A stretch of DNA of 11,951 bases from Pseudomonadota bacterium. Its GTDB lineage: Bacteria > Pseudomonadota > Gammaproteobacteria > Burkholderiales > Burkholderiaceae_B. The notes under the pieces are model-generated. The model was not told the DNA's origin. It saw only the letters and a list, made by a program, of their open reading frames with translations, and did no database searches. The position numbers were made by a program, and so were the translations under genes. Shown here piece after piece: positions 1 to 6,790 of the stretch. The stretch lies in assembly GCA_023389535.1 (NCBI GenBank), contig JAEWEH010000493.1, forward strand, positions 1 through 11,951, written 5' to 3'. Positions within the stretch are counted from its first letter, which is position 1. Every line of letters begins with the position of its first letter.

Positions 1-567
1 ATCTCGGAGATCGCACAGCGCGAGGACGAACTTGGCGGCAAGACGCTGGTCATCGTCGGCATGGGCCGCATTGGCTCTCGTCTGGCACAGCTGGCAAAGG
101 CGTTCGACATGCAGGTCATCGCCGTCAAGCGCGACCCAACCAAAGGCGTGCAGGCGGCTGACATTGCCGTCTCGCAATCCAGTCTGCTGGAAGTCTTGCC
201 GAAGGCCGACTTCGTCGCGCTCACTTGCCCGCTTAACCCATCGACGGAAGGCTTGATCAACGCCGAGGCGTTCGCGGCCATGCGGCCATCGGCCTATCTC
301 ATCAATGTAGCGCGGGGCAGGGTGGTCGATGAACCGGCGCTCATCGATGCCTTGCAGCGGGGCGTCATTGCGGGCGCTGCGATCGACTGCGTCTGGGAAG
401 AGCCGCTACCGGAATCTTCCCCGCTGTGGAACCAGCCCAACCTGTTCATCACGCCTCATACCGCCGGCGAGACGCAACGCTATGAAGATAACGTGATCGA
501 TCTGCTCTTGGAGAACCTGGACCGGCAATGGCGCGGCGAAGAGACGCTTAAAAACCAGTTCGTTTAA
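1..567 (+). CDS. D-2-hydroxyacid dehydrogenase, 5'-truncated by the window edge
   Basis: This is the C-terminal part of an NAD(P)-dependent D-2-hydroxyacid dehydrogenase, which interconverts 2-oxo acids and D-2-hydroxy acids in the cytoplasm. The frame is open from base 1, so the start lies upstream and roughly the first third of the protein is missing. Visible features are the Rossmann motif VGMGRIG (about 55-75), the catalytic Arg in NVARGRVVDE (codon 313-315), the acidic residue in the WEEPLP segment, and the catalytic His in ITPHTAGE (codon 457-459). These are the Arg/Glu/His set of the family. After beta-strand 2 the sequence is VIAVKRDP, with Lys-Arg where NAD-specific members usually carry Asp, which hints at NADP(H) preference (inference). 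A 130-bp gap separates it from the downstream Bug gene, which has its own candidate promoter. The natural substrate cannot be told from sequence; glyoxylate/hydroxypyruvate reductase or phosphoglycerate-dehydrogenase-like activity are both possible. Confidence 0.9.
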   Translation: MSEIAQREDELGGKTLVIVGMGRIGSRLAQLAKAFDMQVIAVKRDPTKGVQAADIAVSQSSLLEVLPKADFVALTCPLNPSTEGLINAEAFAAMRPSAYLINVARGRVVDEPALIDALQRGVIAGAAIDCVWEEPLPESSPLWNQPNLFITPHTAGETQRYEDNVIDLLLENLDRQWRGEETLKNQFV

Positions 568-642
568 GTGCCGGGGCGCCGAAACTGAATGTGAATTAAC
601 CAGACAGCACACTGGTGGGCGGGAAAAGAAACGAGAAGGATT

Positions 643-670
643 TTGCTGTTGCAGGACATCAACCTATAAA
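643..670 (+). promoter_or_regulatory. Candidate sigma-70 promoter for the first Bug gene
   Basis: TATAAA at 665-670 matches five of six bases of the -10 consensus. A weak -35-like TTGCTG lies at 643-648 with a 16-base spacer. The element sits 28 bases before the start codon, in the gap after the dehydrogenase gene, so it could drive the Bug and threonine aldolase genes independently. It is judged by motif only. Confidence 0.35.
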
Positions 671-685
671 GGCGCTGCGTGCGCC
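671..685 (+). promoter_or_regulatory. Short perfect hairpin between -10 box and ribosome binding site
   Basis: GGCGC (671-675) and GCGCC (681-685) form a perfect 5-bp inverted repeat around a 5-base loop. It lies directly after the candidate -10 box and directly before the AAGGAG ribosome binding site (686-691). It could be an operator half-site pair or a 5'-UTR stem. It is short enough to be chance in GC-rich DNA. Confidence 0.3.
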
Positions 686-697
686 AAGGAGACAAGC

Positions 698-1690
698 ATG
701 AAACCACAACATCGATGCACCATCTACTTGACCCGCCTTCTGGCTGCTGCCTTCGCGCTGCTGTCCGCGCTTGCCGTCACGGCGCAGGCCCAGGAATTCC
801 CCAACAAACCCATCAAGATCGTCGTGCCCTATCCGCCCGGTGGAGCATCGGATACGGTATCGCGTGTTATTGCAGAACGGCTCGGTAGTGCGCTGTCCGA
901 GTCGGTGGTCATCGAAAACAAGCCTGGGGCCAACGGGATCATCGCATCCAGTTACGTGGCCAAGGCCCCTGCTGACGGCCATACGCTGCTCATGGGCAAC
1001 GTGGGGCCCAATGCCATCAACCCCAGCATCTATAAGCTTCCCTACGACGCCCAGAAAGATTTCTCCCCGATCATACTGACGAATTCAGTGCCTCTTATGC
1101 TGGTAGTCCGGTCGGATTCGGGCATCAACTCCATGGCTGACCTGATCGCTGCCGCAAAGTCCAAGCCGAACGCCATGTTCTACAGTACCGGCGGCACCGG
1201 CACCGCCGGGCATTTTGCCATGGAGCTCTTCATGATGAAGGCCGGCATCAAGATGCAGCGTGTCAGCTACAAGGGCGACGGTCTGGCCTTGCAGGATATG
1301 CTGGGCGGTCGGATAGATGCCATGTTCACGACGGGCGCTTCGGGCCTGCCGCATGTCCACTCCGGTCGCTTGAAAGCCATCGCGGTGGGCGCATCCAAAC
1401 AGGTGGATACCGTGCCCGGGGTAAAGACGGTGTCCGAGCAAGGCATGCCAGGCTTTGAAGCCGTCTCCTGGGGCGGCATACTGGCGCCAGCGAACACGCC
1501 GGAACCCGTCGTGCGCAAGCTTAACGCGGAAATCAACAAGGTTCTTGAAATCCCCGAAGTGCGCGTAGCGCTTGCCAAGACCGGCTCGGAAACCGTGGGC
1601 GGGACGCCGGCCGCGTTCAAGGAATACATTGCTTCGGAAATGAAGAAGTGGGCAGAAGTCGCCAAGTTGGCCAATATCAAGGGTGAGTAA
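698..1690 (+). CDS. Tripartite tricarboxylate transporter (Bug/TctC family) substrate-binding protein, first copy
   Basis: This is a periplasmic solute-binding protein of the Bug family (330 residues, normal length), which captures small carboxylates or related metabolites for a TctAB-type permease. The N-terminus is a Sec signal peptide: basic start, hydrophobic core LLAAAFALLSALAV (residues 14-27), and an Ala-Gln-Ala site predicting cleavage after residue 31. The mature protein begins with the family hallmark FPNKPIKIVVPYPPGGASDT, followed by VVIENKPGANG and KAPADGHTLLMG, and later the conserved SYKGDG and GLPHVHSGRLKAIAVG blocks. A strong ribosome binding site, AAGGAG (686-691), lies 6 bases before the ATG. 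No permease gene is nearby, so it is an orphan binding protein, as is common in Bordetella relatives. The threonine aldolase gene follows 9 bases after the stop and is probably co-transcribed. The ligand cannot be assigned. Confidence 0.95.
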   Translation: MKPQHRCTIYLTRLLAAAFALLSALAVTAQAQEFPNKPIKIVVPYPPGGASDTVSRVIAERLGSALSESVVIENKPGANGIIASSYVAKAPADGHTLLMGNVGPNAINPSIYKLPYDAQKDFSPIILTNSVPLMLVVRSDSGINSMADLIAAAKSKPNAMFYSTGGTGTAGHFAMELFMMKAGIKMQRVSYKGDGLALQDMLGGRIDAMFTTGASGLPHVHSGRLKAIAVGASKQVDTVPGVKTVSEQGMPGFEAVSWGGILAPANTPEPVVRKLNAEINKVLEIPEVRVALAKTGSETVGGTPAAFKEYIASEMKKWAEVAKLANIKGE

Positions 1691-1699
1691 ACTTCCGTG

Positions 1700-2731
1700 A
1701 TGGATAAGATAATCGATTTAAGGAGCGATACGGTCACCCGTCCGGGGAAAGGCATGCTGGCAGCGATGTATGCCGCCGAATTGGGCGACGACGTTTACGG
1801 GGGCGATCCGACTGTCAATTTGTTGCAAGAACGTACAGCTGACCTGTTGGGCTTCGAAGCAGGTCTGTTTGTACCGTCCGGAACGCAAAGCAATCTTATT
1901 GCCTTGATGGCCCACTGCGAGCGTGGCGATGAATATATTGTTGGCCAGGAAGCACACGCCTACCGGTTCGAAGGCGGCGGCGCCGCAGTGCTGGGCAGTA
2001 TCCAGCCCCAGCCCTTGAACAATCAGGCCGATGGCAGCTTGGCTATAGCGGACATCATCGCGGCGATCAAGCCTATTGATGACCACTTCGCAAGAACGCG
2101 CTTGCTTGCACTCGAAAACACCATCAGCGGGCGTGTCTTGCCCCTGGATTATTTGCAGCAGGCGACGCAGTGTGCTCGTGATCATGGCCTGTCGGCCCAT
2201 TTGGATGGCGCGCGCCTCTGCAATGCGGCGGTGAAGCTGGGCGTGTCACCGGCCACTGTGGCGCAAGGCTTCGATAGTGTCTCGCTGTGCTTATCGAAGG
2301 GCTTGGGTGCGCCAGTCGGGTCGGTGCTGTGTTCCAGCGCGGAATTTATCGAGCGCGCCAGGCGCTGGCGCAAGATGCTGGGCGGGGGCATGCGCCAGGC
2401 TGGGGTATTGGCCGCTGCCGGCCTGTATGCCCTGGATCATCACATAAATCGGCTGTCCGACGACCATGCCAACGCCGCCCTCCTGGCCGAAGGTTTGTCC
2501 GGCATCCCCGGCATCACAGTAGAGGCGCCGCAAACCAATGTCGTGTACGCCACTATCCCGGCCGAGCGCTGCGCCGATTTATTATCGTGGTTGAACAAGC
2601 GGGGCATCCTGGTAAGGGTGACCCCGCGCACGCGCCTGCTGACCCATCTGGATGTGAGCCGCGATGATATCCTGACGGTCGTGGCGGCTATTTCCGAATT
2701 CTTCGAGCGCGAGAAAACTTACAATCACTAG
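1700..2731 (+). CDS. ltaE: Low-specificity L-threonine aldolase (PLP-dependent)
   Basis: This PLP enzyme cleaves L-threonine, allo-threonine and other beta-hydroxy-alpha-amino acids to glycine and an aldehyde (343 residues, normal length). Family landmarks in order are IDLRSDTVTRP at the N-terminus, DDVYGGDPTVN (residues 30-40), PSGTQSN (59-65), the cofactor-stacking His in QEAHAYRFEGGG (83-94), LENTISGR (138-145), HLDGARLCNA (167-176, Asp near the PLP pyridine nitrogen), and Lys200 in SLCLSKGLGAPVGS as the Schiff-base lysine. All key residues are present. The start is ambiguous: GTG at 1697 is immediately followed in frame by ATG at 1700, and ATG was chosen. The only upstream purine-rich stretch lies in the end of the preceding Bug gene, so translation may be coupled to it. 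Adjacency to a Bug protein suggests an imported hydroxy amino acid or hydroxy acid, but that is inference. Confidence 0.93.
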   Translation: MDKIIDLRSDTVTRPGKGMLAAMYAAELGDDVYGGDPTVNLLQERTADLLGFEAGLFVPSGTQSNLIALMAHCERGDEYIVGQEAHAYRFEGGGAAVLGSIQPQPLNNQADGSLAIADIIAAIKPIDDHFARTRLLALENTISGRVLPLDYLQQATQCARDHGLSAHLDGARLCNAAVKLGVSPATVAQGFDSVSLCLSKGLGAPVGSVLCSSAEFIERARRWRKMLGGGMRQAGVLAAAGLYALDHHINRLSDDHANAALLAEGLSGIPGITVEAPQTNVVYATIPAERCADLLSWLNKRGILVRVTPRTRLLTHLDVSRDDILTVVAAISEFFEREKTYNH

Positions 2732-2736
2732 GCCAA

Positions 2737-2765
2737 GCCGCTATTGCTGCTACCCGGTTAGCGGC
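2737..2765. terminator. Stem-loop between convergent genes, possible bidirectional terminator
   Basis: GCCGCTA (2737-2743) and TAGCGGC (2759-2765) form a perfect 7-bp stem with a 15-base loop. The stem lies in the 53-bp gap between the convergent threonine aldolase and class II aldolase genes. There is no clear T-tract on either side, so intrinsic termination is uncertain. The position fits a shared terminator. Confidence 0.45.
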
Positions 2766-2784
2766 GATGGCATCCCGACCTGCT

Positions 2785-3567
2785 TTAGCAGCGGTAGTCG
2801 TTCGGTTCGCGGTCGATAAGCCGCAACAGCGCTGTCCATTCGCGATCCAGGTGAATGGTATTCAGGTAGGCATAGTCGTCGTGCTGCTTTGCTGCATGCT
2901 CGCACACTGCAGCGGACGGCAGCGTGTACTTTTGCCCCATGGAAAGGGTTGCGACCTGGATCTCGCAGGCCCGATTTAAATAGAAAATCCGGGTGAAGGC
3001 CTCGGCGACGGAACGTCCAGTGGTCAAAAGGCCGTGGTTGCGCAGGATCATGTAATGGGCATCGCCCATCGATTGCACAATCCGTTCCCGTTCATCGAGT
3101 TCGAGCGATATTCCTTCATAGTCGTGATAGCTGACACGATTGTAGAACTGCATGCTGATCTGGTTCAGCGGCAGCAGCCCGCATTCCAGCGCGGCCACCG
3201 CCATTCCAGCCGTTGTGTGAAGGTGCGCCACACATTCGACATCCTGGCGCGCCTGGTGCAGGGCGCTGTGGATCGTGAACCCTGCTGCATTGACTTCGAA
3301 CCTGTCGTCGTCGATGGGCTTGCCGTCGAGATCGATCTTGACCAGACTTGATGCAGTGATCTCGTCGAAGAACCAGCCGTGGGGGTTGATCAGAAACTGA
3401 TCGTGGCGGCCCGGGACGCGCGCAGATATATGGGTATAAATCAGATCGGTAAGCCGGAACTTGGCGGCGAGCCGGTACGCCGCTGCCAACTGCACACGCG
3501 TCGCCCATTCTTCTTCGGAGATATGGCCGGGCTTGCGATTGCGATGCGGATCAGTGCTTGAGATCAT
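2785..3567 (-). CDS. Class II aldolase/adducin family protein
   Basis: This is a 260-residue cytoplasmic protein of the class II (zinc) aldolase/adducin N-terminal fold, whose enzymes cleave or decarboxylate sugar phosphates and hydroxy acids. Visible motifs are the early THISAR loop (45-50), NPHGWFFDEI (61-70), the metal-binding pair His115/His117 in CVAHLHTTAG, and a third ligand His178 in LRNHGLLTTG. The metal site therefore looks intact. In L-fuculose-1-phosphate aldolase a catalytic Glu precedes the helix leading to the HxH motif; here the matching segment reads NAAGFTIHSALH, so that Glu is replaced by Gly96, as in adducin-like members. Aldol cleavage as in FucA is therefore not assured. 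The start is supported by AAGGA 7 bases before the ATG on the minus strand. The gene is divergent from a LysR regulator, which may control it. The substrate is unknown. Confidence 0.9.
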   Translation of the reverse strand: MISSTDPHRNRKPGHISEEEWATRVQLAAAYRLAAKFRLTDLIYTHISARVPGRHDQFLINPHGWFFDEITASSLVKIDLDGKPIDDDRFEVNAAGFTIHSALHQARQDVECVAHLHTTAGMAVAALECGLLPLNQISMQFYNRVSYHDYEGISLELDERERIVQSMGDAHYMILRNHGLLTTGRSVAEAFTRIFYLNRACEIQVATLSMGQKYTLPSAAVCEHAAKQHDDYAYLNTIHLDREWTALLRLIDREPNDYRC

Positions 3568-3760
3568 AGGGTAGTCCTTGTCGTTAGTACGCGTGCTGCA
3601 GCATTGATACTATAGCGCAGGAGCCAATCGGAACTTCGGTCATTGCCGCTTTTCAGAGGCTGATTCGCTGCACGATAGCGACGGCGCAGGTCGGGCCGTT
3701 GTCTTGCCTCCATTTACGCGTTCATGTACAACGATTGTTCTTTGCATACCTGCCCATGCC
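3568..3760. promoter_or_regulatory. Divergent intergenic region between class II aldolase and LysR genes
   Basis: This 193-bp gap must carry the promoters of both flanking genes. A perfect 10-bp palindrome, TGCTGCAGCA, lies at 3594-3603. Reading leftwards, a -10-like TATAGT occurs at 3609-3614, about 45 bases from the class II aldolase start, without a convincing -35 box. LysR regulators commonly bind such divergent regions, so this is a plausible operator area. No single site can be assigned firmly. Confidence 0.35.
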
Positions 3761-4699
3761 ATGACCTTCAACCGGCTTCACCTGATCCGTCAGGTAGATC
3801 TATTCACCCTGCGCCTATTCCTGTCAGTCATTGACGAGCAGCAGATTGGGCGTGCTGCTCTTCGAGAAAACATCGCTGCCTCCACGGCCACCAAGCGCAT
3901 CCAGGATTTTGAGGAAATCATCGGCATCCAGCTGCTGGAGCGAACATCGAAGGGTGTGGTGGAGACACCGGCAGGCAAGGTCGTTGTGCGATATGTCCGA
4001 AAGCTGTTTGCGGACCTGGACGATATGGGCGCGGAAATCGCCACATTTGGTGAAGGATTGCGGGGGCAGGTGTTCGTGGCATCAGCGCGGTCCATCTTTG
4101 TACCGTTTCTCGCGCGCGAGCTGGGTGCATTTGCACGTGATTTCCCTCTGGTGGAAATGGTGATACGCGAGCTGGAGAATACAGCAGTCTTGCAGGCAGT
4201 GACAAATGGCGATGCAGATATTGGCGTATTTGCCGTCGTGCCGGACATGGATCTCAGCGGCGTGCAAACGGCTCCGTATCGTACCGACCGCATGGTGGCG
4301 GTCCTGCCCCCCGCGCATCGATTGCTTGGGCCCCCCAGCATATCGTTCAAAGACTTGGCGACTGAAGATCTTATTGTCGTGGCCGCCATGCACACTGCGT
4401 TTTCACGTGCGATGCGTCGCTTGGGCCGGGAATACATACCCAAGTACACGGTGCGCAGCGCTGGGGTGGCGGTCAGCTTGGTGCAGGCCGGTCTGGGTGT
4501 TACGGTACTGCCCGAATGTGCCGTCAGTCTTGCCCAGCTGGATGGGGTAGTCGCTGTGCCCATGGCGGACAGCTGGGCCGAACGCATCATGCTCGTCGCG
4601 ACGCCGCGCGGGCGTACCTTGGGGCCCGCTTCGCAGGCGCTGATGAAGCAGCTGCTAGGCCATATGGACGCAGGGACCGTTAAGTCGGACGCCCGCTAG
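3761..4699 (+). CDS. LysR-type transcriptional regulator
   Basis: This is a DNA-binding regulator of the LysR family (312 residues from the chosen ATG, normal length). The N-terminal winged helix-turn-helix spans about residues 13-72 (DLFTLRLFLSVIDEQQIG, then a recognition region with STATKRIQDFEEIIGIQLLER and ending ETPAG). The effector domain begins near GQVFVASA and includes ADIGVFA, VLPPAHRL and SLVQAGLGVTVLPE, matching the two-lobed periplasmic-binding-protein-like fold. The recognition helix is slightly unusual: the common S.P.S.R pattern is here STATKRI. The frame stays open upstream to a TTG at 3704, but those extra 19 residues look non-family; ATG at 3761 was chosen although no good ribosome binding site precedes it. 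The divergent class II aldolase gene is its most likely target, with the other clusters as alternatives. Confidence 0.93.
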   Translation: MTFNRLHLIRQVDLFTLRLFLSVIDEQQIGRAALRENIAASTATKRIQDFEEIIGIQLLERTSKGVVETPAGKVVVRYVRKLFADLDDMGAEIATFGEGLRGQVFVASARSIFVPFLARELGAFARDFPLVEMVIRELENTAVLQAVTNGDADIGVFAVVPDMDLSGVQTAPYRTDRMVAVLPPAHRLLGPPSISFKDLATEDLIVVAAMHTAFSRAMRRLGREYIPKYTVRSAGVAVSLVQAGLGVTVLPECAVSLAQLDGVVAVPMADSWAERIMLVATPRGRTLGPASQALMKQLLGHMDAGTVKSDAR

Positions 4700-4715
4700 G
4701 CGAAGCCAGCGGGCG
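4690..4715. terminator. Strong GC hairpin between convergent lysR-type and etfA genes
   Basis: CGCCCGCT (4690-4697) pairs perfectly with AGCGGGCG (4708-4715). Inside, GGC (4699-4701) pairs with GCC (4705-4707) around a GAA loop, leaving one bulged A. The structure overlaps the LysR stop codon (4697-4699) and lies 24 bases from the etfA stop on the other strand. It lacks a T-tract, so it is a stem-type or bidirectional terminator candidate rather than a textbook one. Confidence 0.6.
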
Positions 4716-4738
4716 CATCGCGGCCCGTATGGAAGATC

Positions 4739-5668
4739 CTACAACTGGACCGCCATCTCCGGAACTGCGGTGAACAGGTCGGAGACCAGGCCGTAGTCAG
4801 CGATACCGAAGATAGGCGCTTCGGCGTCCTTGTTGATCGCGACGATCACTTTGGAATCTTTCATCCCCGCAAGATGCTGAATGGCGCCAGAAATGCCTAT
4901 TGCCACATAAAGCTGTGGCGCAACAATCTTGCCGGTCTGTCCAACCTGCCAGTCATTTGGGGCGTAGCCGGCATCGACGGCCGCCCGCGAAGCTCCCAGT
5001 GCCGCGCCGAGCTTGTCTGCCAAAGGCTCGAGCAGCCTGAAGTTCTCGGCGCTGCCCACGCCGCGGCCGCCGGAGACCACCACGGTAGCACCAGCCAGTT
5101 CTGGCCTATCATTCTTTGCTAAGTTGCGGCCGACCAGCGACGACATGCCGGAGTCTGGTGCCGCTGTGACGGTCTCAATCGTAGCGTCTCCGTCTCCACT
5201 CGAAATCGGGTCAAACGCCGTGGTCCGCACGGTGATGACCTTGATGGAGTCCGAGGCTTGTACCGTAGCAATGGCATTGCCTGCGTAGATTGGTCGCTGG
5301 AACGTATCGGGTGACTCGATGCCGATGATGTCCGAGATCTGCGCGACATCGAGGCTGGCGGCGACTCTAGGGGCGATGTTCTTGCCGGATGCAGTAGCGG
5401 AAAACACAATGTGGCTATAGCCATCGGCCAGTTGCAGTACCTGTGCAGCTAGGTTTTCGGCCAGCCCATCGGCTAAATGCGAAGCATCAGCGATCAATAT
5501 CTTGGCCACGCCTTGCATCCTGGCCGCTTGTTCGGCCACACCCCGCGCGCCGCTGCCCGCCACCAATACATGTATGTCGCTATCGATTGCGCGGGCCGCA
5601 GCGACCGTGTTCAGCGTCGCGCCCTTCAGCTGGGCGTTGTCATGTTCAGCAATTACTAGGATGGTCAT
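4739..5668 (-). CDS. etfA: Electron transfer flavoprotein subunit alpha
   Basis: This is the alpha subunit of ETF (309 residues, normal length). It binds FAD and carries electrons from acyl-CoA and related dehydrogenases to ETF-ubiquinone oxidoreductase. The N-terminal domain starts MTILVIAEHDN. The C-terminal FAD domain carries SGGRGVGSAENF (199-210), GASRAAVDAGYAPNDWQVGQTGKIV (226-249, written in part: GASRAAVDAGY and QVGQTGKIV), then LYVAIGISGAIQHLAGM (253-269), NKDAEAPIF (279-287) and ADYGLVSDLF (290-299). All the flavin-contacting blocks are intact. The ATG at 5668 was chosen; a TTG two codons upstream would overlap the etfB stop by 4 bases. Either way etfB and etfA are translationally close and form one operon. 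The acyl-CoA dehydrogenase at 10149-11294 is the obvious local partner. Confidence 0.97.
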   Translation of the reverse strand: MTILVIAEHDNAQLKGATLNTVAAARAIDSDIHVLVAGSGARGVAEQAARMQGVAKILIADASHLADGLAENLAAQVLQLADGYSHIVFSATASGKNIAPRVAASLDVAQISDIIGIESPDTFQRPIYAGNAIATVQASDSIKVITVRTTAFDPISSGDGDATIETVTAAPDSGMSSLVGRNLAKNDRPELAGATVVVSGGRGVGSAENFRLLEPLADKLGAALGASRAAVDAGYAPNDWQVGQTGKIVAPQLYVAIGISGAIQHLAGMKDSKVIVAINKDAEAPIFGIADYGLVSDLFTAVPEMAVQL

Positions 5669-5670
5669 GT

Positions 5671-6420
5671 TCAAATTACCTTGGCTTCGTTCTTCAGTTT
5701 GTCGACAAGCGTCGCGACGTCGGGCACGGTGATGCCTGCGGAGCGGGCTGGCGGCTCGGAGACCTTAATGATTTTCAAGCGTGGCGCAACATCGACCCCC
5801 AGTGATTCCGGAGTCGTGATATCAAGCTGTTTCTTCTTGGCTTTCATGATGTTGGGCAGCGTGACATAGCGTGGTTCGTTCAAGCGTAGGTCCGTGGTTA
5901 CTATGGCAGGCAAGGTCAACGATAAGGTCTCGAGGCCCCCATCCACTTCCCGTGTGACGGTTATCTTGCCGCCTGATACCTCGAGCTTGCTTGCGAAAGT
6001 TGCCTGGGGCCAACCTAACAAGGCAGCGAGCATCTGGCCGGTCTGGTTGGCATCATCGTCGATGGCTTGCTTGCCCAAGATGATCAGTTGTGGTTGTTCC
6101 TGGTCCGCCAAAGCCTTGAGCAACTTGGCTACCGCCAAAGGTTGAAGTTCGGCCTCGCTTTGTAGCAACACACCGCGGTCTGCGCCAATGGCCATGGCGG
6201 TGCGCAGGGTCTCCTGGCACTGTGACACACCGCAAGATACCGCGATGACTTCCGTGGCAACCCCCTTTTCTTTCAGGCGGGTGGCTTCCTCGACGGCGAT
6301 TTCATCAAAGGGATTCATGGACATCTTGACATTGGCAATGTCCACGCCGCTATGGTCTGATTTGACGCGTACCTTGACGTTGTAGTCAACGACGCGCTTG
6401 ACGGGTACTAATATTTTCAT
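5671..6420 (-). CDS. etfB: Electron transfer flavoprotein subunit beta
   Basis: This is the beta subunit of ETF (249 residues, the standard length), which binds AMP and provides the docking surface for acyl-CoA dehydrogenases. It starts [14 protein letters not shown]. Further landmarks are [12 protein letters not shown] (35-46), [12 protein letters not shown] (75-86), [17 protein letters not shown] (114-130), and the partner-recognition segment [20 protein letters not shown] (178-197), whose Leu188 corresponds to the leucine anchor of human ETF beta. The frame is open 30 codons further upstream, but family alignment fixes the start at 6420; a weak GGAA lies 11 bases before it. The gene is first in the minus-strand etfBA operon and is divergent from the nitronate-monooxygenase-like gene, so the two share a 370-bp promoter region. 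The set may be a specialised second ETF, which this window cannot prove. Confidence 0.97.
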   Translation of the reverse strand: MKILVPVKRVVDYNVKVRVKSDHSGVDIANVKMSMNPFDEIAVEEATRLKEKGVATEVIAVSCGVSQCQETLRTAMAIGADRGVLLQSEAELQPLAVAKLLKALADQEQPQLIILGKQAIDDDANQTGQMLAALLGWPQATFASKLEVSGGKITVTREVDGGLETLSLTLPAIVTTDLRLNEPRYVTLPNIMKAKKKQLDITTPESLGVDVAPRLKIIKVSEPPARSAGITVPDVATLVDKLKNEAKVI

Positions 6421-6790
6421 TGCTGTTGAAGTTCCATTGAATAAGATATTCGGTTCCGTGGGGCTGGAAGGCCCGTGGTAGACGGTAGCCAACTTGACGC
6501 CCGTATGCATTGCTGCTGGCGCAAATGCTGCGGCCCGCGATGCGTGGCTGTCAATTTTTCTTTTCGGTTGTTCCGCCAGCCGGAAGCCGGCATCGCACTA
6601 ACCGGAGTATTGCAGGCAGTCGTCTGGCGCGCCAACGCTGCTATGGCCCCATCATCGCGCGCTAAACGCTAGTTTTACACTGCGGAACAACAGCGAAGCT
6701 CTGCAACGTCGCTGGCTTCTGGTCCTATCATTCCTCCAAGTAAATCGACGATGCCTGGTGCAGGCTGGAACGCTGAGAAGGAGTGAAGGA
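6421..6790. other. Non-coding divergent promoter region between etfB and the NMO-like gene
   Basis: This 370-bp stretch holds no convincing gene on either strand; short open frames here match no family that I recognise. It must contain the promoters for etfBA (leftward) and the NMO-like/Bug operon (rightward). Visible structure includes a GCCGG-AAG-CCGGC hairpin (6579-6591), a perfect 10-bp palindrome TGGCGCGCCA (6625-6634), and a CAGCG/CGCTG inverted repeat (6691-6695 and 6710-6714). No clear -35/-10 pair could be assigned. The ribosome binding site AAGGAG (6778-6783) belongs to the rightward gene. Confidence 0.5.

Noticed and set aside
599..616. ACCAG/CTGGT inverted repeat after the dehydrogenase gene as a terminator
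   Set aside because: Only 5 bp with an 8-base loop and no T-tract, so it is too weak to call.
1267..1755. Open frame of 162 codons antisense to the first Bug gene and the start of ltaE
   Set aside because: It crosses two well-supported genes, has no ribosome binding site and no family resemblance.
3790..4590. Long open frame (266 codons) on the minus strand inside the LysR gene
   Set aside because: The product is Ser/Thr/Arg-rich with no recognisable domain, and the plus strand encodes a clear LysR protein. Antisense frames of this length are common in GC-biased coding DNA.
5443..5805. Open frame of 120 codons on the plus strand across the etfA/etfB junction
   Set aside because: It is antisense to two intact, highly conserved ETF genes and shows no domain.
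6475..6672. Small open frame (65 codons) in the etfB/NMO-like intergenic region
   Set aside because: No ribosome binding site, no recognisable motif, and a composition rich in Cys/Arg/Trp typical of chance frames.
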